Assembly: GCF_024055715.1 (NCBI RefSeq)
Contig: NZ_JAMXMV010000012.1
Span: 186,001-250,000 of the forward strand
Origin: Actinoallomurus soli
Lineage (GTDB): Bacteria > Actinomycetota > Actinomycetes > Streptosporangiales > Streptosporangiaceae
Length of the DNA: 64,000 bases
Direction of reading: 5' to 3'
The notes under the pieces are model-generated. The model saw only the letters and a program-made list of their open reading frames with translations. It searched no databases and was not told where the DNA came from. A program made the translations under genes and the position numbers. Below are positions 8,420 to 16,585 of this stretch, in pieces; position 1 is the first letter of the stretch, and every line of letters begins with the position of its first letter.

Positions 8420-9778
8420 CTACCTGCCCCTGCCGCTCCCGCCCCCGTTGCCCTGGCCTTTGCCGCTGGCCTTCCCGTTGCCGTTGCCACTGCCACTGCC
8501 ACTGCCGTTGGCGCTGCCGTTGCCGTTGCCGTTGGTGCTGCCGTTGGTGCTGCCGTTGGCGCCACTGCTGCCGCCGGCGTCGTTGCCGTTGCTCACGCCG
8601 CCGTTGCCGGACGCGGCCTTGGTGGACGTGGCGGCGGCCGGGCTCGTTCTCGCGGACGCGCGGCCGGGAGCCGTACGGTGCGTGGTGGGCGGGGCCGTTT
8701 CGGCCGAGTTCGGATGCGGCGGCACGTGACCGCGCGGCCGCAGAGACGGCGTGCCGGGCCGGGTCGACTCGACGGTGGCGCCGGTGGGCGGCCGGCTCTT
8801 GTCCGTATGGGTTCCGTAGAGCACCGTGACGACGACGGCGGCGGCCGTGGCGGCGATCGCCGCGGCGACCAGGGCCGGTACGACCGAGCGCCGCGCCGGC
8901 GAGGTCTTCTGGGGAGCCGTGACGCCGACGCCGAGGCGCGCGAGGAGCTCGGCGGGCCGCGGCCGTTCGGCGGGGTCCTTGGCCAGCGCCGCCTCGACCA
9001 GCGGGCGGAGCGACTCGTCCAGTCCGGTCAGGTCCGGCGGCTGGTGGATCACCCGCCCCGCCAGTTCGTCGCCGTCCCCCTCGCCGAACGGATTGTGGCC
9101 CATCCCGGCGTACGCGACGAGGCAGCCCCAGCCGAAGACGTCGGACGCGGCGGTGGCGGGCTGTCCGGTGAGGCGCTCCGGCGGGATCCAGCCGGGACTG
9201 CCCATGACGACGCCGTCCTTGGTCAGCCCGCCGGAGGCCGGAAGACGCTGCGCGATGCCGAAGTCGATGATGCGCGGACCGGTGGGGGTCAGCAGGACGT
9301 TCGCGGGCTTGAGGTCCCGGTGGACCATTCCCGCTCCGTGGATCGCGGCCAGGGCGCGCGCGACGCCCGTCGCGAGGGCGCGCAACTGCTCCGGCTGCAG
9401 CGGCCCGCCGGTGTCGATGATGTGCGCGAGCGACGGTCCCTCGACGTACTCGGTGATCAGGTAGGGCGGCCGTTCGGCGGTGCCGTCGGCGAGCACCCGC
9501 GCCGTCCATCCTCCGGGCACGCGCCGGGCGCAGTCCGCCTCGCTCTGGAATCGCAGGCGGAGGGTCTCGTCGTCGGCGTCTTCGGGGCGTGCGGTCTTGA
9601 CCGCGACGAGGCGGCCGTTCCGGTCGCGCCCCAGGTAGACCACGCCCATCCCGCCCGAGCCCAGCCTGGCGACCAGGCGGTGCCCGCCGATGGCGGGGGG
9701 GTCGTCGACCTCGAGCGGCAGCACACCGGAAGCGAGCACGGTGGGTTCACCGAGCCCCGGAGCCGAAAAGGTTTCCAT
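8420..9778 (-). CDS. Membrane Ser/Thr protein kinase with Asn/Gly/Ser-rich extracellular tail
   Basis: This Hanks-type kinase has about 452 residues. It shows the glycine loop GSGGMGVVYLG (40-50), catalytic Lys61, HRDLKPANV with Asp155, DFG at 172-174 and the activation-segment text GSPGWIPPE. A membrane helix spans about residues 299-321. The outer region is Thr/Pro/Ser-rich and then becomes a low-complexity tail built from NGS, NGNG, GSGSG and NGNGK units up to the end, with no sensor domain. ATG 9778 is preferred over GTG 9784 because GAGG sits seven bases upstream. It is divergent from a second kinase, with an inverted repeat in the shared 98 bp. Substrates are unknown. Confidence 0.9.
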   Translation of the reverse strand: METFSAPGLGEPTVLASGVLPLEVDDPPAIGGHRLVARLGSGGMGVVYLGRDRNGRLVAVKTARPEDADDETLRLRFQSEADCARRVPGGWTARVLADGTAERPPYLITEYVEGPSLAHIIDTGGPLQPEQLRALATGVARALAAIHGAGMVHRDLKPANVLLTPTGPRIIDFGIAQRLPASGGLTKDGVVMGSPGWIPPERLTGQPATAASDVFGWGCLVAYAGMGHNPFGEGDGDELAGRVIHQPPDLTGLDESLRPLVEAALAKDPAERPRPAELLARLGVGVTAPQKTSPARRSVVPALVAAAIAATAAAVVVTVLYGTHTDKSRPPTGATVESTRPGTPSLRPRGHVPPHPNSAETAPPTTHRTAPGRASARTSPAAATSTKAASGNGGVSNGNDAGGSSGANGSTNGSTNGNGNGSANGSGSGSGNGNGKASGKGQGNGGGSGRGR

Positions 9779-9827
9779 CGCCACGCCTCTTCCGATGGCG
9801 TCGACACCGAACGTGCCTGTCAGCTTC

Positions 9828-9861
9828 GATCTTGCAGTGACGCCGACGTGAGTGCAAGATC
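9828..9861. promoter_or_regulatory. Inverted repeat shared by the two divergent kinase genes
   Basis: GATCTTGCA at 9828-9836 and its exact complement TGCAAGATC at 9853-9861 are separated by 16 bp, in the 98-bp gap between the two kinase start codons. The half-sites are about 25 bp centre to centre, so one regulator could contact both promoters. No adjacent regulator gene is present, and which protein binds is unknown. Confidence 0.5.
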
Positions 9862-9876
9862 ACGGTAAGGATCCGC

Positions 9877-11982
9877 GTGCCGCGACCGGCACACGCGGGT
9901 ATCTTGCGCTTCGTGGCCGAGTCGCAGGACCGCTTGCTCTCCGGTCGTTACCGCCTGATCGAGGAGATCGGCCGGGGCGGCATGGGCACCGTCTGGTGGG
10001 CGCACGACGAGGCCGAGGACCGTGAGGTCGCCGTCAAGGAGGTCCACCTCCCGCCCAGTCTGCGGCCCCGCGAGCGACTGAACCTCATCAAGCGCACGAA
10101 CCGCGAGGCGATGTCCGCGGGCCGCCTGAACCACCCCGGTCTCATCGCCATGTACGACGTGGTGGTCGAGGACGATCGTCCGTGGCTCGTGATGGAGTAC
10201 GTCCCCGCCCGCTCGCTGGAGGACGTCTTCGTCGCCGACGGCCCGATCTCGCCGGCGCGCGTCGCGGACATCGGCGGGCAGTTGCTCGACGCGCTGCGCG
10301 CGGCGCACGCGGCCGGCATCGTCCACCGTGACGTCAAGCCCAGCAACGTCCTGCTGGAGAACTCCGGCCGCGTGGTCCTCACCGACTTCGGCATCGCGAC
10401 GTACGAGGGCGCCACCACCCTCACCCAGTCGGGGACGTTCATGGGCTCCCCCGCGTACGTCGCACCGGAGGTGGCCAGTGGCGAGCGCGCCTCGCCCACC
10501 TCGGACCTGTGGTCGCTCGGCGCCACCCTCTACGCCGCCGTCGAGGGACGCCCCCCGTACGACTTCGAGACGGCGATGGCGACGCTCAGCGCGCTCGTCA
10601 CCGCCGAGCCGGACCCCCCGGTGCGCGCCGGGTCGTTGCGCCCGCTGCTCGAGGGGCTGCTGCAGAAGGATCCGGCACGGCGGCTGACGGCCGAACGCGC
10701 GGCCGCGCTGCTGGCCGCGGCCACCGCGCCGCCGCTGCCGCCCCGGCCGGCGGAGGCGTCCCGGTCGCGGTCGAGCAGGCGGTCCGCTCATGAGTGGTCC
10801 AGCCGGGAGCTCTCCGGCCGCCGCGGGACCGGTCGCGCGCAACCCACTCCGCCCGCCTTAGGAACACCCGGCCGCGTGCGGCCCGGTCCGCCCGCGTCCG
10901 GAGGCTCTGGCCGGCAGCGGCCCGCGCCACCCGCCCTCGGCGGCTCCGACGATGGGCGGCCGCCCGCCTCGCCCGCCCCCGGTGTCTCGGACGGCCGGCG
11001 GACGGCCGCCCCAGGGAGCTCGGACGGCCGGCGCACGCCCGCCCCCGGGAGCTCGGAACGTCGGCGGCCTGATCCGCCCGCCGCCGAGGGGCCCGATCGG
11101 GTGTGCGGTGGTTCGCCCGGGGACGGGAACTCCGGCGGCCGGTCCGCGCTGCCCGGCCTCAGGCGATCCGACGACGCGGGGCACACCGCCCCGCCGGGTC
11201 TCGACCGGTCCCGCAGGGCGGAGCCCACGCCGCCCCGTACGGGACGCGCGGGGCCGGGCCGGACCAGCCGGGACCTGCCGGCGATCGGAGCGCCGGCCGG
11301 GGCGCCCGCGCAGCCGACGGCGGACTGGCTTCCCGTCCCGAGGCCGGAACCCCCCGGAGGCTCCGGCGCCGGGCCGGGCCGCGGCGGGCGCCGATGGCTG
11401 GACCGGCCGGGAGCGCTTCCCGTGGTGACGGGCGGCGTGCTCACGCTGGCGGTCGCGGCCGGTGTGCTCGCCGGGCTGAACGGCTGGGCCGGTTCTGGGG
11501 GCGCTCCGGCCGGCACCCGTACGTCCGCCGCGCAGACATCCCCCTCCGCCGCGCCCGGCCCTCCCGCCGCCACCTCGTCGCCGACCCTCGCCGCGCGTTC
11601 CCCAGAGGCGCTGCCCGCCACGCTGCTGGACGCGGCGGACCGGCCGGTGTCGCGCCGGGTCGCGAAGAAGAGCGGCACCTGGCCGGACACGTCCACGCTG
11701 ACGTTCGGGGTTCCCGGCGGCGGTCGCCGCGTGGGCGTCCTCCTCATCTGCCGGTCCGGCGCCCGCCGGCTGTCCTTCACGGCCTCCGTGCTCGGCGCCC
11801 CCGGTCGAACGGTCCACGGCGCGTGCGCGGAGAACACCCACCGGTTCTCGGCGCCGCCCGAACTCCGGCTGCCCTCCGGCGTCTCCCGCGCCCGGGTCCG
11901 GGTACGCCTCCGCCGCGGACCCGAGGCCGGCGCCGGGCCGGTCGAGTGGCTCGCCGGAGCGTACGAGTCCCTAACCGGCTGA
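9877..11982 (+). CDS. Membrane Ser/Thr protein kinase with Pro-rich linker and extracellular domain
   Basis: This 701-residue Hanks-type kinase has glycine loop GRGGMGTVWW (32-41), catalytic Lys54, HRDVKPSNV with Asp152, DFG 170-172 and GSPAYVAPE. Residues 290-505 form a low-complexity Pro/Arg/Gly/Ser juxtamembrane linker with repeats such as PGSSDGRRT and PGVSDGRRT. One membrane helix follows at about 515-535 (VVTGGVLTLAVAAGVLAGL). An outer domain of about 160 residues has two cysteines and beta-rich text (TLTFGVPGGGRRVGVLLICRSG, RVRVRLRRG). It does not look like a PASTA repeat. GTG 9877 has AAGG six bases upstream. The gene is divergent from the other kinase and upstream of fumC. Confidence 0.9.
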   Translation: MPRPAHAGILRFVAESQDRLLSGRYRLIEEIGRGGMGTVWWAHDEAEDREVAVKEVHLPPSLRPRERLNLIKRTNREAMSAGRLNHPGLIAMYDVVVEDDRPWLVMEYVPARSLEDVFVADGPISPARVADIGGQLLDALRAAHAAGIVHRDVKPSNVLLENSGRVVLTDFGIATYEGATTLTQSGTFMGSPAYVAPEVASGERASPTSDLWSLGATLYAAVEGRPPYDFETAMATLSALVTAEPDPPVRAGSLRPLLEGLLQKDPARRLTAERAAALLAAATAPPLPPRPAEASRSRSSRRSAHEWSSRELSGRRGTGRAQPTPPALGTPGRVRPGPPASGGSGRQRPAPPALGGSDDGRPPASPAPGVSDGRRTAAPGSSDGRRTPAPGSSERRRPDPPAAEGPDRVCGGSPGDGNSGGRSALPGLRRSDDAGHTAPPGLDRSRRAEPTPPRTGRAGPGRTSRDLPAIGAPAGAPAQPTADWLPVPRPEPPGGSGAGPGRGGRRWLDRPGALPVVTGGVLTLAVAAGVLAGLNGWAGSGGAPAGTRTSAAQTSPSAAPGPPAATSSPTLAARSPEALPATLLDAADRPVSRRVAKKSGTWPDTSTLTFGVPGGGRRVGVLLICRSGARRLSFTASVLGAPGRTVHGACAENTHRFSAPPELRLPSGVSRARVRVRLRRGPEAGAGPVEWLAGAYESLTG

Positions 11983-12102
11983 GCGCGCGCCCGGCGGGCC
12001 TTCCGCCCCTGCGGGCGCGGGGCGCAGGGCCGGCGCGGGAATACGGCCGGTGCTCCCTGAGTCGGGTAAGGACGGGGACGACGACTGCGACCGGAGACGA
12101 CC

Positions 12103-13515
12103 ATGAGTGAGATGAGCGAACAGCAGGAGTTCCGCGTCGAGCATGACTCCATGGGGGAGGTACGCGTTCCCGCATGGGCGAGGTGGCGCGCGCAGACCCA
12201 GCGGGCGGTGGAGAACTTCCCCATCTCGGGACAGCGGCTGGACCGCGCGCACATCGCCGCGCTCGGCCACATCAAGACGGCCGCCGCGAAGGTCAACGCC
12301 GAGCTCGACGTGATCGACAAGGGGATGGCCGGCGCGATCGCGGAGGCCGCGCTGGAGGTCGCGAACGGCGAGCATGACGCGCACTTCCCGATCGACGTCT
12401 TCCAGACCGGCTCGGGGACCTCCTCGAACATGAACACCAACGAGGTCGTCGCCACGCTCGCCGAGGAGCGGCTGGGCCGGCCCGTCCATCCGAACGACCA
12501 CGTGAACGCCTCACAGTCGTCCAACGACGTGTTCCCCTCCTCGATCCACATCGCGGCGACCGGGCTGGTCGTGACCGAGCTGATCCCCGCGCTCCGGCAC
12601 CTGGCGGACACGCTGGAACGCAAGGCCGGGGAGTTCGCGTCCGTCGTGAAGTCGGGGCGGACGCACCTGATGGACGCCACTCCCGTGACGCTGGGTCAGG
12701 AGTTCGGCGGCTACGCGGCCCAGGTGCGGTACGGCGCCGAGCGGCTGGAGGCCGTGCTGCCCCGCCTCGCCGAACTGCCGCTGGGCGGCACCGCCGTGGG
12801 CACCGGCATCAACACCTCCCCCGGCTTCGCCGAACGCGTCATCGCCGAGCTCGCCCGGGCCACCGGCCTGCCGCTCACCGAGGCGCGGAACCACTTCGAG
12901 GCCCAGGGGGCGCGCGACGCCCTCGTGGAGACGAGCGGCGCGCTGAAGACGATCGCGGTCGGCCTCACCAAGGTCGCCAACGACCTGCGCTGGATGGGCT
13001 CGGGACCGCGCGCCGGGCTCGGCGAGATCCGGCTGCCCGACCTTCAGCCCGGTTCATCGATCATGCCGGGCAAGGTGAACCCGGTGATCCCCGAGGCGGT
13101 CTGCCAGGTCGCCGCGCAGGTCATCGGCAATGACGCGGCCATCACGTTCGGCGGTGCGGCGGGCAACTTCGAGCTCAACGTCATGCTGCCGATGCTCGCC
13201 CGGAACATCCTGGAGTCGATCCGCCTGCTGGCGAATGTCTCCCGGCTCCTGGCCGACCGGTGCGTCGACGGCATCGAGGCCGACGCCGACCGCTGCCGGG
13301 AGTACGCCGAGTCGTCCCCGTCGATCGTCACGCCCCTCAACCGCTACATCGGGTACGAGGAGGCCGCCGCGGTCGCCAAGCAGGCCCTGCGGGAGCGCCG
13401 GACCATCCGTGAGGTCGTCCTCGAGCGCGGCCACGTCGACGCCGGTCGCCTCACGATCGAGCAACTCGACGCCGCCCTCGACGTCCTCGCGATGACCCGT
13501 CCCGCCGGGTCCTGA
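12103..13515 (+). CDS. fumC: Class II fumarate hydratase
   Basis: This 470-residue protein belongs to the fumarase/aspartase superfamily. The signature [11 protein letters not shown] starts at residue 317, the conserved [14 protein letters not shown] and [11 protein letters not shown] segments are present, and [18 protein letters not shown] carries the catalytic His188. As an oxygen-stable homotetramer it interconverts fumarate and malate in the TCA cycle. ATG 12103 has GGAG six bases upstream. It follows the plus-strand kinase by 120 bp and ends at a strong bidirectional hairpin. Its presence close to a class I fumarase gives the cell two unrelated enzymes for one reaction. Aspartase is a possible alternative, but the close match to FumC text makes this unlikely. 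Confidence 0.96.
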   Translation: MSEMSEQQEFRVEHDSMGEVRVPAWARWRAQTQRAVENFPISGQRLDRAHIAALGHIKTAAAKVNAELDVIDKGMAGAIAEAALEVANGEHDAHFPIDVFQTGSGTSSNMNTNEVVATLAEERLGRPVHPNDHVNASQSSNDVFPSSIHIAATGLVVTELIPALRHLADTLERKAGEFASVVKSGRTHLMDATPVTLGQEFGGYAAQVRYGAERLEAVLPRLAELPLGGTAVGTGINTSPGFAERVIAELARATGLPLTEARNHFEAQGARDALVETSGALKTIAVGLTKVANDLRWMGSGPRAGLGEIRLPDLQPGSSIMPGKVNPVIPEAVCQVAAQVIGNDAAITFGGAAGNFELNVMLPMLARNILESIRLLANVSRLLADRCVDGIEADADRCREYAESSPSIVTPLNRYIGYEEAAAVAKQALRERRTIREVVLERGHVDAGRLTIEQLDAALDVLAMTRPAGS

Positions 13516-13550
13516 CCCGGCCCGCCGATTCGTCTCCGCGCCCGTGCCCT

Positions 13551-13579
13551 CCGGCCGGCCCCCACCGGGGGCCGGCCGG
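13551..13579. terminator. Bidirectional hairpin terminator
   Basis: A perfect 13-bp GC stem (CCGGCCGGCCCCC, 3-nt loop, complement) lies between convergent fumC and the first transglycosylase-like gene. Confidence 0.75.
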
Positions 13580-13594
13580 TGCGGGAACGCCGGA

Positions 13595-14113
13595 TCAGTA
13601 CCAGCCGGTGGCGGCCGAATGGCCCAGGGCCGCGCACGGGGTGCCGTAACGGCTCTGGATGTAGCCCAGTCCCCACTTGATCTGGGTCGCCGGGCTCGTC
13701 CGCCAGTCCGCCCCGGCGGTGCGCATCTTGTCGGCCGGCAGGGCCTGCGGGATGCCGTACGCACCGGACCACGGGTTGCGGGCGCGGTGGTTCCAGCTGC
13801 TCTCGCGCATCCAGAGGCGGTCGAGGCACTGGTACTGCCGGTACGACCAGCCGCGTTCGACGAGGAACGGCAGCGCGAGCACCCTGTTGCGCTCGGAGAT
13901 CGTCAGCTGCGGTCGCCGGGGCGGCACCATGTCGGGCCACGCGCGGGCGGGCACCGCACCGAGTGCGGGCACCGCGCCGGAAGCGGGCACCGCGCCGGAA
14001 GCGGGTACCGCACCGAGTGCGGGCGGCTCTCCCGTGAGTCCGGCGAGCAGAGCGGCGGCGCTGCCGAGCGCGGCGACGCCGCTCCGGGAGAGTCCCGTCA
14101 GTTTGAGGTCCAA
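13595..14113 (-). CDS. Secreted lytic-transglycosylase-like protein, GWY paralogue 1
   Basis: This 172-residue protein has a hydrophobic N-terminus (residues 10-27), then a linker of four GAVPA(S/L) repeats (34-56), then an SLT-like domain. The domain has LWMRESSWNHRARNPWSGAYGIPQALP with putative catalytic Glu104, followed by QIKWGLGYIQSRYGTPC and a terminal GWY. Cys96 and Cys160 flank the domain and are conserved in its two neighbours. The family cleaves peptidoglycan glycan strands outside the membrane. TTG 14113 is the start because GGAAGAG lies five bases upstream, matching both paralogues. It is the last of three tandem minus-strand copies (13.6-16.3 kb), and its leader shares a hairpin with copy 2. 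Confidence 0.8.
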   Translation of the reverse strand: MDLKLTGLSRSGVAALGSAAALLAGLTGEPPALGAVPASGAVPASGAVPALGAVPARAWPDMVPPRRPQLTISERNRVLALPFLVERGWSYRQYQCLDRLWMRESSWNHRARNPWSGAYGIPQALPADKMRTAGADWRTSPATQIKWGLGYIQSRYGTPCAALGHSAATGWY

Positions 14114-14120
14114 GTCGGCT

Positions 14121-14157
14121 CTTCCGTCAGCCGGAGCGCCGGTCGCGCTCCGAGCGG
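14121..14157 (-). promoter_or_regulatory. Conserved leader hairpin upstream of GWY paralogue 1
   Basis: This 37-bp block just before the TTG start matches the block at 14903-14939 at 32 of 37 positions. In the RNA it forms GGAGCGC-GACCG-GCGCTCC, a 7-bp stem with a 5-nt loop, immediately before the GACGGAAGAG ribosome-binding region. It could control translation initiation. No known riboswitch class is recognised. Confidence 0.5.
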
Positions 14158-14418
14158 GCCTTCACTCCGCCGTCGGCTGCCCCTGGGGGCGGACCGGGCC
14201 ATCGGACGGCGCCCCCGCAGGGGCGCCGTACGCGACGTTCTCGCGCTTCGGAGTGACGGCGACGGAGCGTTGCCTACTGGAAGCGTTCCGTCACCACGCC
14301 ATGACACGTTCCGTGACACGCGCGGCTCGACACCGCTCCCGGCTGCGTTTGTGCCGCTCTTTTACCGAGTCCTTGCCGCCGATCAGGAGTGTCGGGGTGA
14401 AGCGGCGGCCGATCGGTC
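14158..14418. other. Long upstream region of GWY paralogue 1 with GC hairpin
   Basis: There is no gene here. A perfect 10-bp stem with a CGCA loop lies at 14206-14229. It could be a late terminator for paralogue 2 or part of a structured leader of paralogue 1. An A/T-containing stretch around 14340-14370 could hold the promoter. Confidence 0.4.
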
Positions 14419-14895
14419 TCAGTACCAGCCGGTCCGGTGCATGTGGGACCATGCGCCGCAGGGCGTCTTGTACCGGCCCTTGATGTATTTCAGACCCCAT
14501 TTGATCTGGGTCGCCGGGTTGGTCTTCCAGTCCTTGCCGGCGCTGCGCATCTTCTTGCCCGGCAGCGCCTGGGGGATGCCGTAGGCCCCGGACCAGGGAT
14601 TGTGCGCCTTGTGGTTCCAGTTGCTCTCGCGGTTCCAGAGCTTGACCAGGCAGGGGAACTGCTTCTTGTAGCTGTGCGCCCAGCGCTTCTTCACGAGCGG
14701 CTTGGCGACGCGCTCGTTCCGCTGCTTGCGAGTGGGCTTCTTCTGCGTGGCGACGGCGGCGACGCGCACGACGGCCGTGGTCGGCGACGCGGCCTGGGCC
14801 GGCGCCTCGGCGGTGAGACCGACGCTGACGCAGACGCCGAGGGAGAGAACGACGGCCTTGGCCGCAGAGAACCCGTTCGGGCGGTTGGAGGACAA
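14419..14895 (-). CDS. Secreted lytic-transglycosylase-like protein, GWY paralogue 2
   Basis: This 158-residue protein has a good Sec signal (AAKAVVLSLGVCVSVGLTAEAPAQAAS, cleavage near 37), then a basic linker (QKKPTRKQRNERVAKPLVKKRW). The SLT-like domain has LWNRESNWNHKAHNPWSGAYGIPQALP with putative catalytic Glu90, QIKWGLKYIKGRYKTPCGAW and a final GWY. Cys82 and Cys146 match the paralogues. TTG 14895 is chosen because GGAAGG sits six bases upstream and the signal peptide then begins properly; an upstream GTG/ATG extension would give a poor signal. The high basic charge of the mature part suggests binding to anionic wall polymers. It shares a near-identical leader with paralogue 1, which implies common post-transcriptional control. 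Confidence 0.8.
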   Translation of the reverse strand: MSSNRPNGFSAAKAVVLSLGVCVSVGLTAEAPAQAASPTTAVVRVAAVATQKKPTRKQRNERVAKPLVKKRWAHSYKKQFPCLVKLWNRESNWNHKAHNPWSGAYGIPQALPGKKMRSAGKDWKTNPATQIKWGLKYIKGRYKTPCGAWSHMHRTGWY

Positions 14896-14902
14896 GAATG
14901 AC

Positions 14903-14939
14903 CTTCCGTCTGCCGACGCGCCGGTCGCGCGGCGAGCGG
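14903..14939 (-). promoter_or_regulatory. Conserved leader hairpin upstream of GWY paralogue 2
   Basis: This is the partner of the block at 14121-14157. The CGGTC/GACCG loop is unchanged. Within the stem one A-T pair of the first copy is replaced by C-G here (a compensatory change), while another position becomes a mismatch. It sits directly before the GGAAGG ribosome-binding site. Confidence 0.5.
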
Positions 14940-15158
14940 TGTCCACCTCGGCCGAAGCAGCCTTCATGGAGCGGGAGGAAGGCGACCGGGCCACCGGCGG
15001 CGTCGCTGTCGGACGCCGTGTCCGGCCGTGAGGGACGGCCGGAGTCCGAGGCGGTGCGGCGGATGTTCCGCCGCGTCATCACCGCGGGCGTTTCATTGGC
15101 CCGCGGGTGGTGCTCCGCAGGTGCCTTTCGGCCCTGCGGACGGAGCTCCGCGCATGAC

Positions 15159-15245
15159 GATTCCGCGAGGAGCTCCACGTCCGGGGATCCCGCGAGCGGG
15201 GCTGCGCGGTCGGGGATCCGGTGAGGGGATTCCGCGAGCGGAGCC
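15159..15245. repeat. Three imperfect 18-bp repeats downstream of GWY paralogue 3
   Basis: GATTCCGCGAGGAGCTCC (15159), GATCCCGCGAGCGGGGCT (15186) and GATTCCGCGAGCGGAGCC (15228) share the core GATYCCGCGAG. The last runs into the terminator stem. The remaining intergenic sequence from 14940 to 15158 shows no gene. Confidence 0.5.
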
Positions 15246-15268
15246 CGGCGGCCGGTGGCCGCCGGGCT
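15242..15268 (-). terminator. Hairpin terminator after GWY paralogue 3
   Basis: A perfect 12-bp stem (AGCCCGGCGGCC, GGT loop, complement) begins 12 bp after the stop codon of the gene at 15281-16285. Confidence 0.7.
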
Positions 15269-15280
15269 GCGGAGTGCCGG

Positions 15281-16285
15281 TCAGTACCAGCCGGTGCTCT
15301 GAGAGTGGCCCCAGGCGCCGCACGGCGTGCTGTAGCGGCTCTTGATGTAGCCGAGGCCCCACTTGATCTGGGTGGTGGCGTTGTTCTGCCAGTCGGGTCC
15401 GGCGCTCGCCATCTTCGAGCCGGGCAGCGCCTGCGGGATGCCGTACGCGCCGGAGGGGTTGGCCGCGTGCACGCGCCAGCCGCTCTCGCGGTTCCACAGG
15501 TTCACCAGGCAGCCGAACTGCGTGCTCGGGTCGAAACCGAAGCTCGGCAGCAGCGACTTCGCGATCCGCTGAGCCTCGCTCGCCGGAACGGGGTTGCCGG
15601 CGCTGCCTCCGGGCGGAGTGGGCGTCGGCGTCTTGGTGGGGATCGGCTCGCCCTTGGCCAGCAGCGAGGGCCGGTCCTTCTCGCTCCGGGCGGCGCGGAG
15701 GGCGCGCTTCTGCAGCTCCTTGCGGCGCGCGGTCTCCAGGCTCTTGCGCTGCTTCTCGGTCATCGGGGCCGGCGCCTGCGCCTCGGCCTGCACCTGCTGC
15801 GCCGAGGGTTCGGCGGCGGGCTTCTTGGGGGCACCGGAGCCGCCGCCGGTGAGCGCGAAGGCGGCGGTCCCGCCGCCGATCACCACGGCCGCCGCCGCGG
15901 CCACCGCACCGACCTTGACCAGCTTGCCGGAGGGGCGAGGCTTGCGGCGCATGGACTCGAAGTCGTCGTCCCCGGCGCCGCCGGGGCCGCCGGGGCCGTC
16001 CGGCGGCGTCGGGCCGCCGGGAGGAACGGCGCCCAGGTCGTGGCGGGTGGCTCCGAGGTCATCGACCGGAGCGGTTTCGGCCGTCTCCGGGATGGGCATC
16101 GCAGAAGTGGCGCCCGAGAGATCCGGCCGCTCGGGCTCCGGCGCGAGGGGAGAACCCGCCACCTTGACGTCCTCGGACGACGGGGGCTGGTTCTCGGGGA
16201 AACGAGCGTCGTCCCACGGGCCGTGAGGCTCCGTGCCGTCTTGTCGATCGTCTCGCCCGGGGGACCCGAAACGGTCTCCGTACAA
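15281..16285 (-). CDS. Membrane-anchored lytic-transglycosylase-like protein, GWY paralogue 3
   Basis: This is the largest of the three paralogues, at 334 residues. It has a cytoplasmic acidic, Pro-rich N-terminus (1-118) and one membrane helix at about 123-145 (VKVGAVAAAAAVVIGGGTAAFAL). A charged helical stalk follows (175-205, EKQRKSLETARRKELQKRALRAARSEKD) and then the SLT-like domain with LWNRESGWRVHAANPSGAYGIPQALP (putative catalytic Glu267), Cys259, Cys322 and terminal GWY. TTG 16285 has GGAAGG six bases upstream, the same initiation pattern as its paralogues. The anchored form may act at the membrane face of the wall, the other two farther out. A Crp-type site lies about 300 bp upstream. 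Confidence 0.8.
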   Translation of the reverse strand: MYGDRFGSPGRDDRQDGTEPHGPWDDARFPENQPPSSEDVKVAGSPLAPEPERPDLSGATSAMPIPETAETAPVDDLGATRHDLGAVPPGGPTPPDGPGGPGGAGDDDFESMRRKPRPSGKLVKVGAVAAAAAVVIGGGTAAFALTGGGSGAPKKPAAEPSAQQVQAEAQAPAPMTEKQRKSLETARRKELQKRALRAARSEKDRPSLLAKGEPIPTKTPTPTPPGGSAGNPVPASEAQRIAKSLLPSFGFDPSTQFGCLVNLWNRESGWRVHAANPSGAYGIPQALPGSKMASAGPDWQNNATTQIKWGLGYIKSRYSTPCGAWGHSQSTGWY

Positions 16286-16585
16286 GGCGGTCCTTCCGAC
16301 GGTCGCACGCGCATGGGCACGCGTACGAGTGCCTTCACCCCCGGTGCCGTCGCGGTCTCCGGCGCGGCACCCTCGGCGGGCAGGCCCTCCCGTCGTACGG
16401 CGCGGGGACGCGCCAGGACCGGGGGGTGTCCCGCAGGAGTGCTTACGGCGGACCACACTGCATTAAGACGGGGGGTACTCCGCAAGCGGAATGGCGTGAC
16501 TGATCTCACGTCTAATCACGCCACAGTGGACACAGGCCCCCGAATACCCACGTCAACCACGAGTTCGCACGGTATCACGATCGTT

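Noticed and set aside
14114-15280. c-di-AMP (ydaO-type) riboswitch upstream of the transglycosylase-like genes
   Set aside because: The family is a common target, but the conserved words (GGGGTGAAT-like and CCGNCAGCTAACC-like) are not present on the coding strand.
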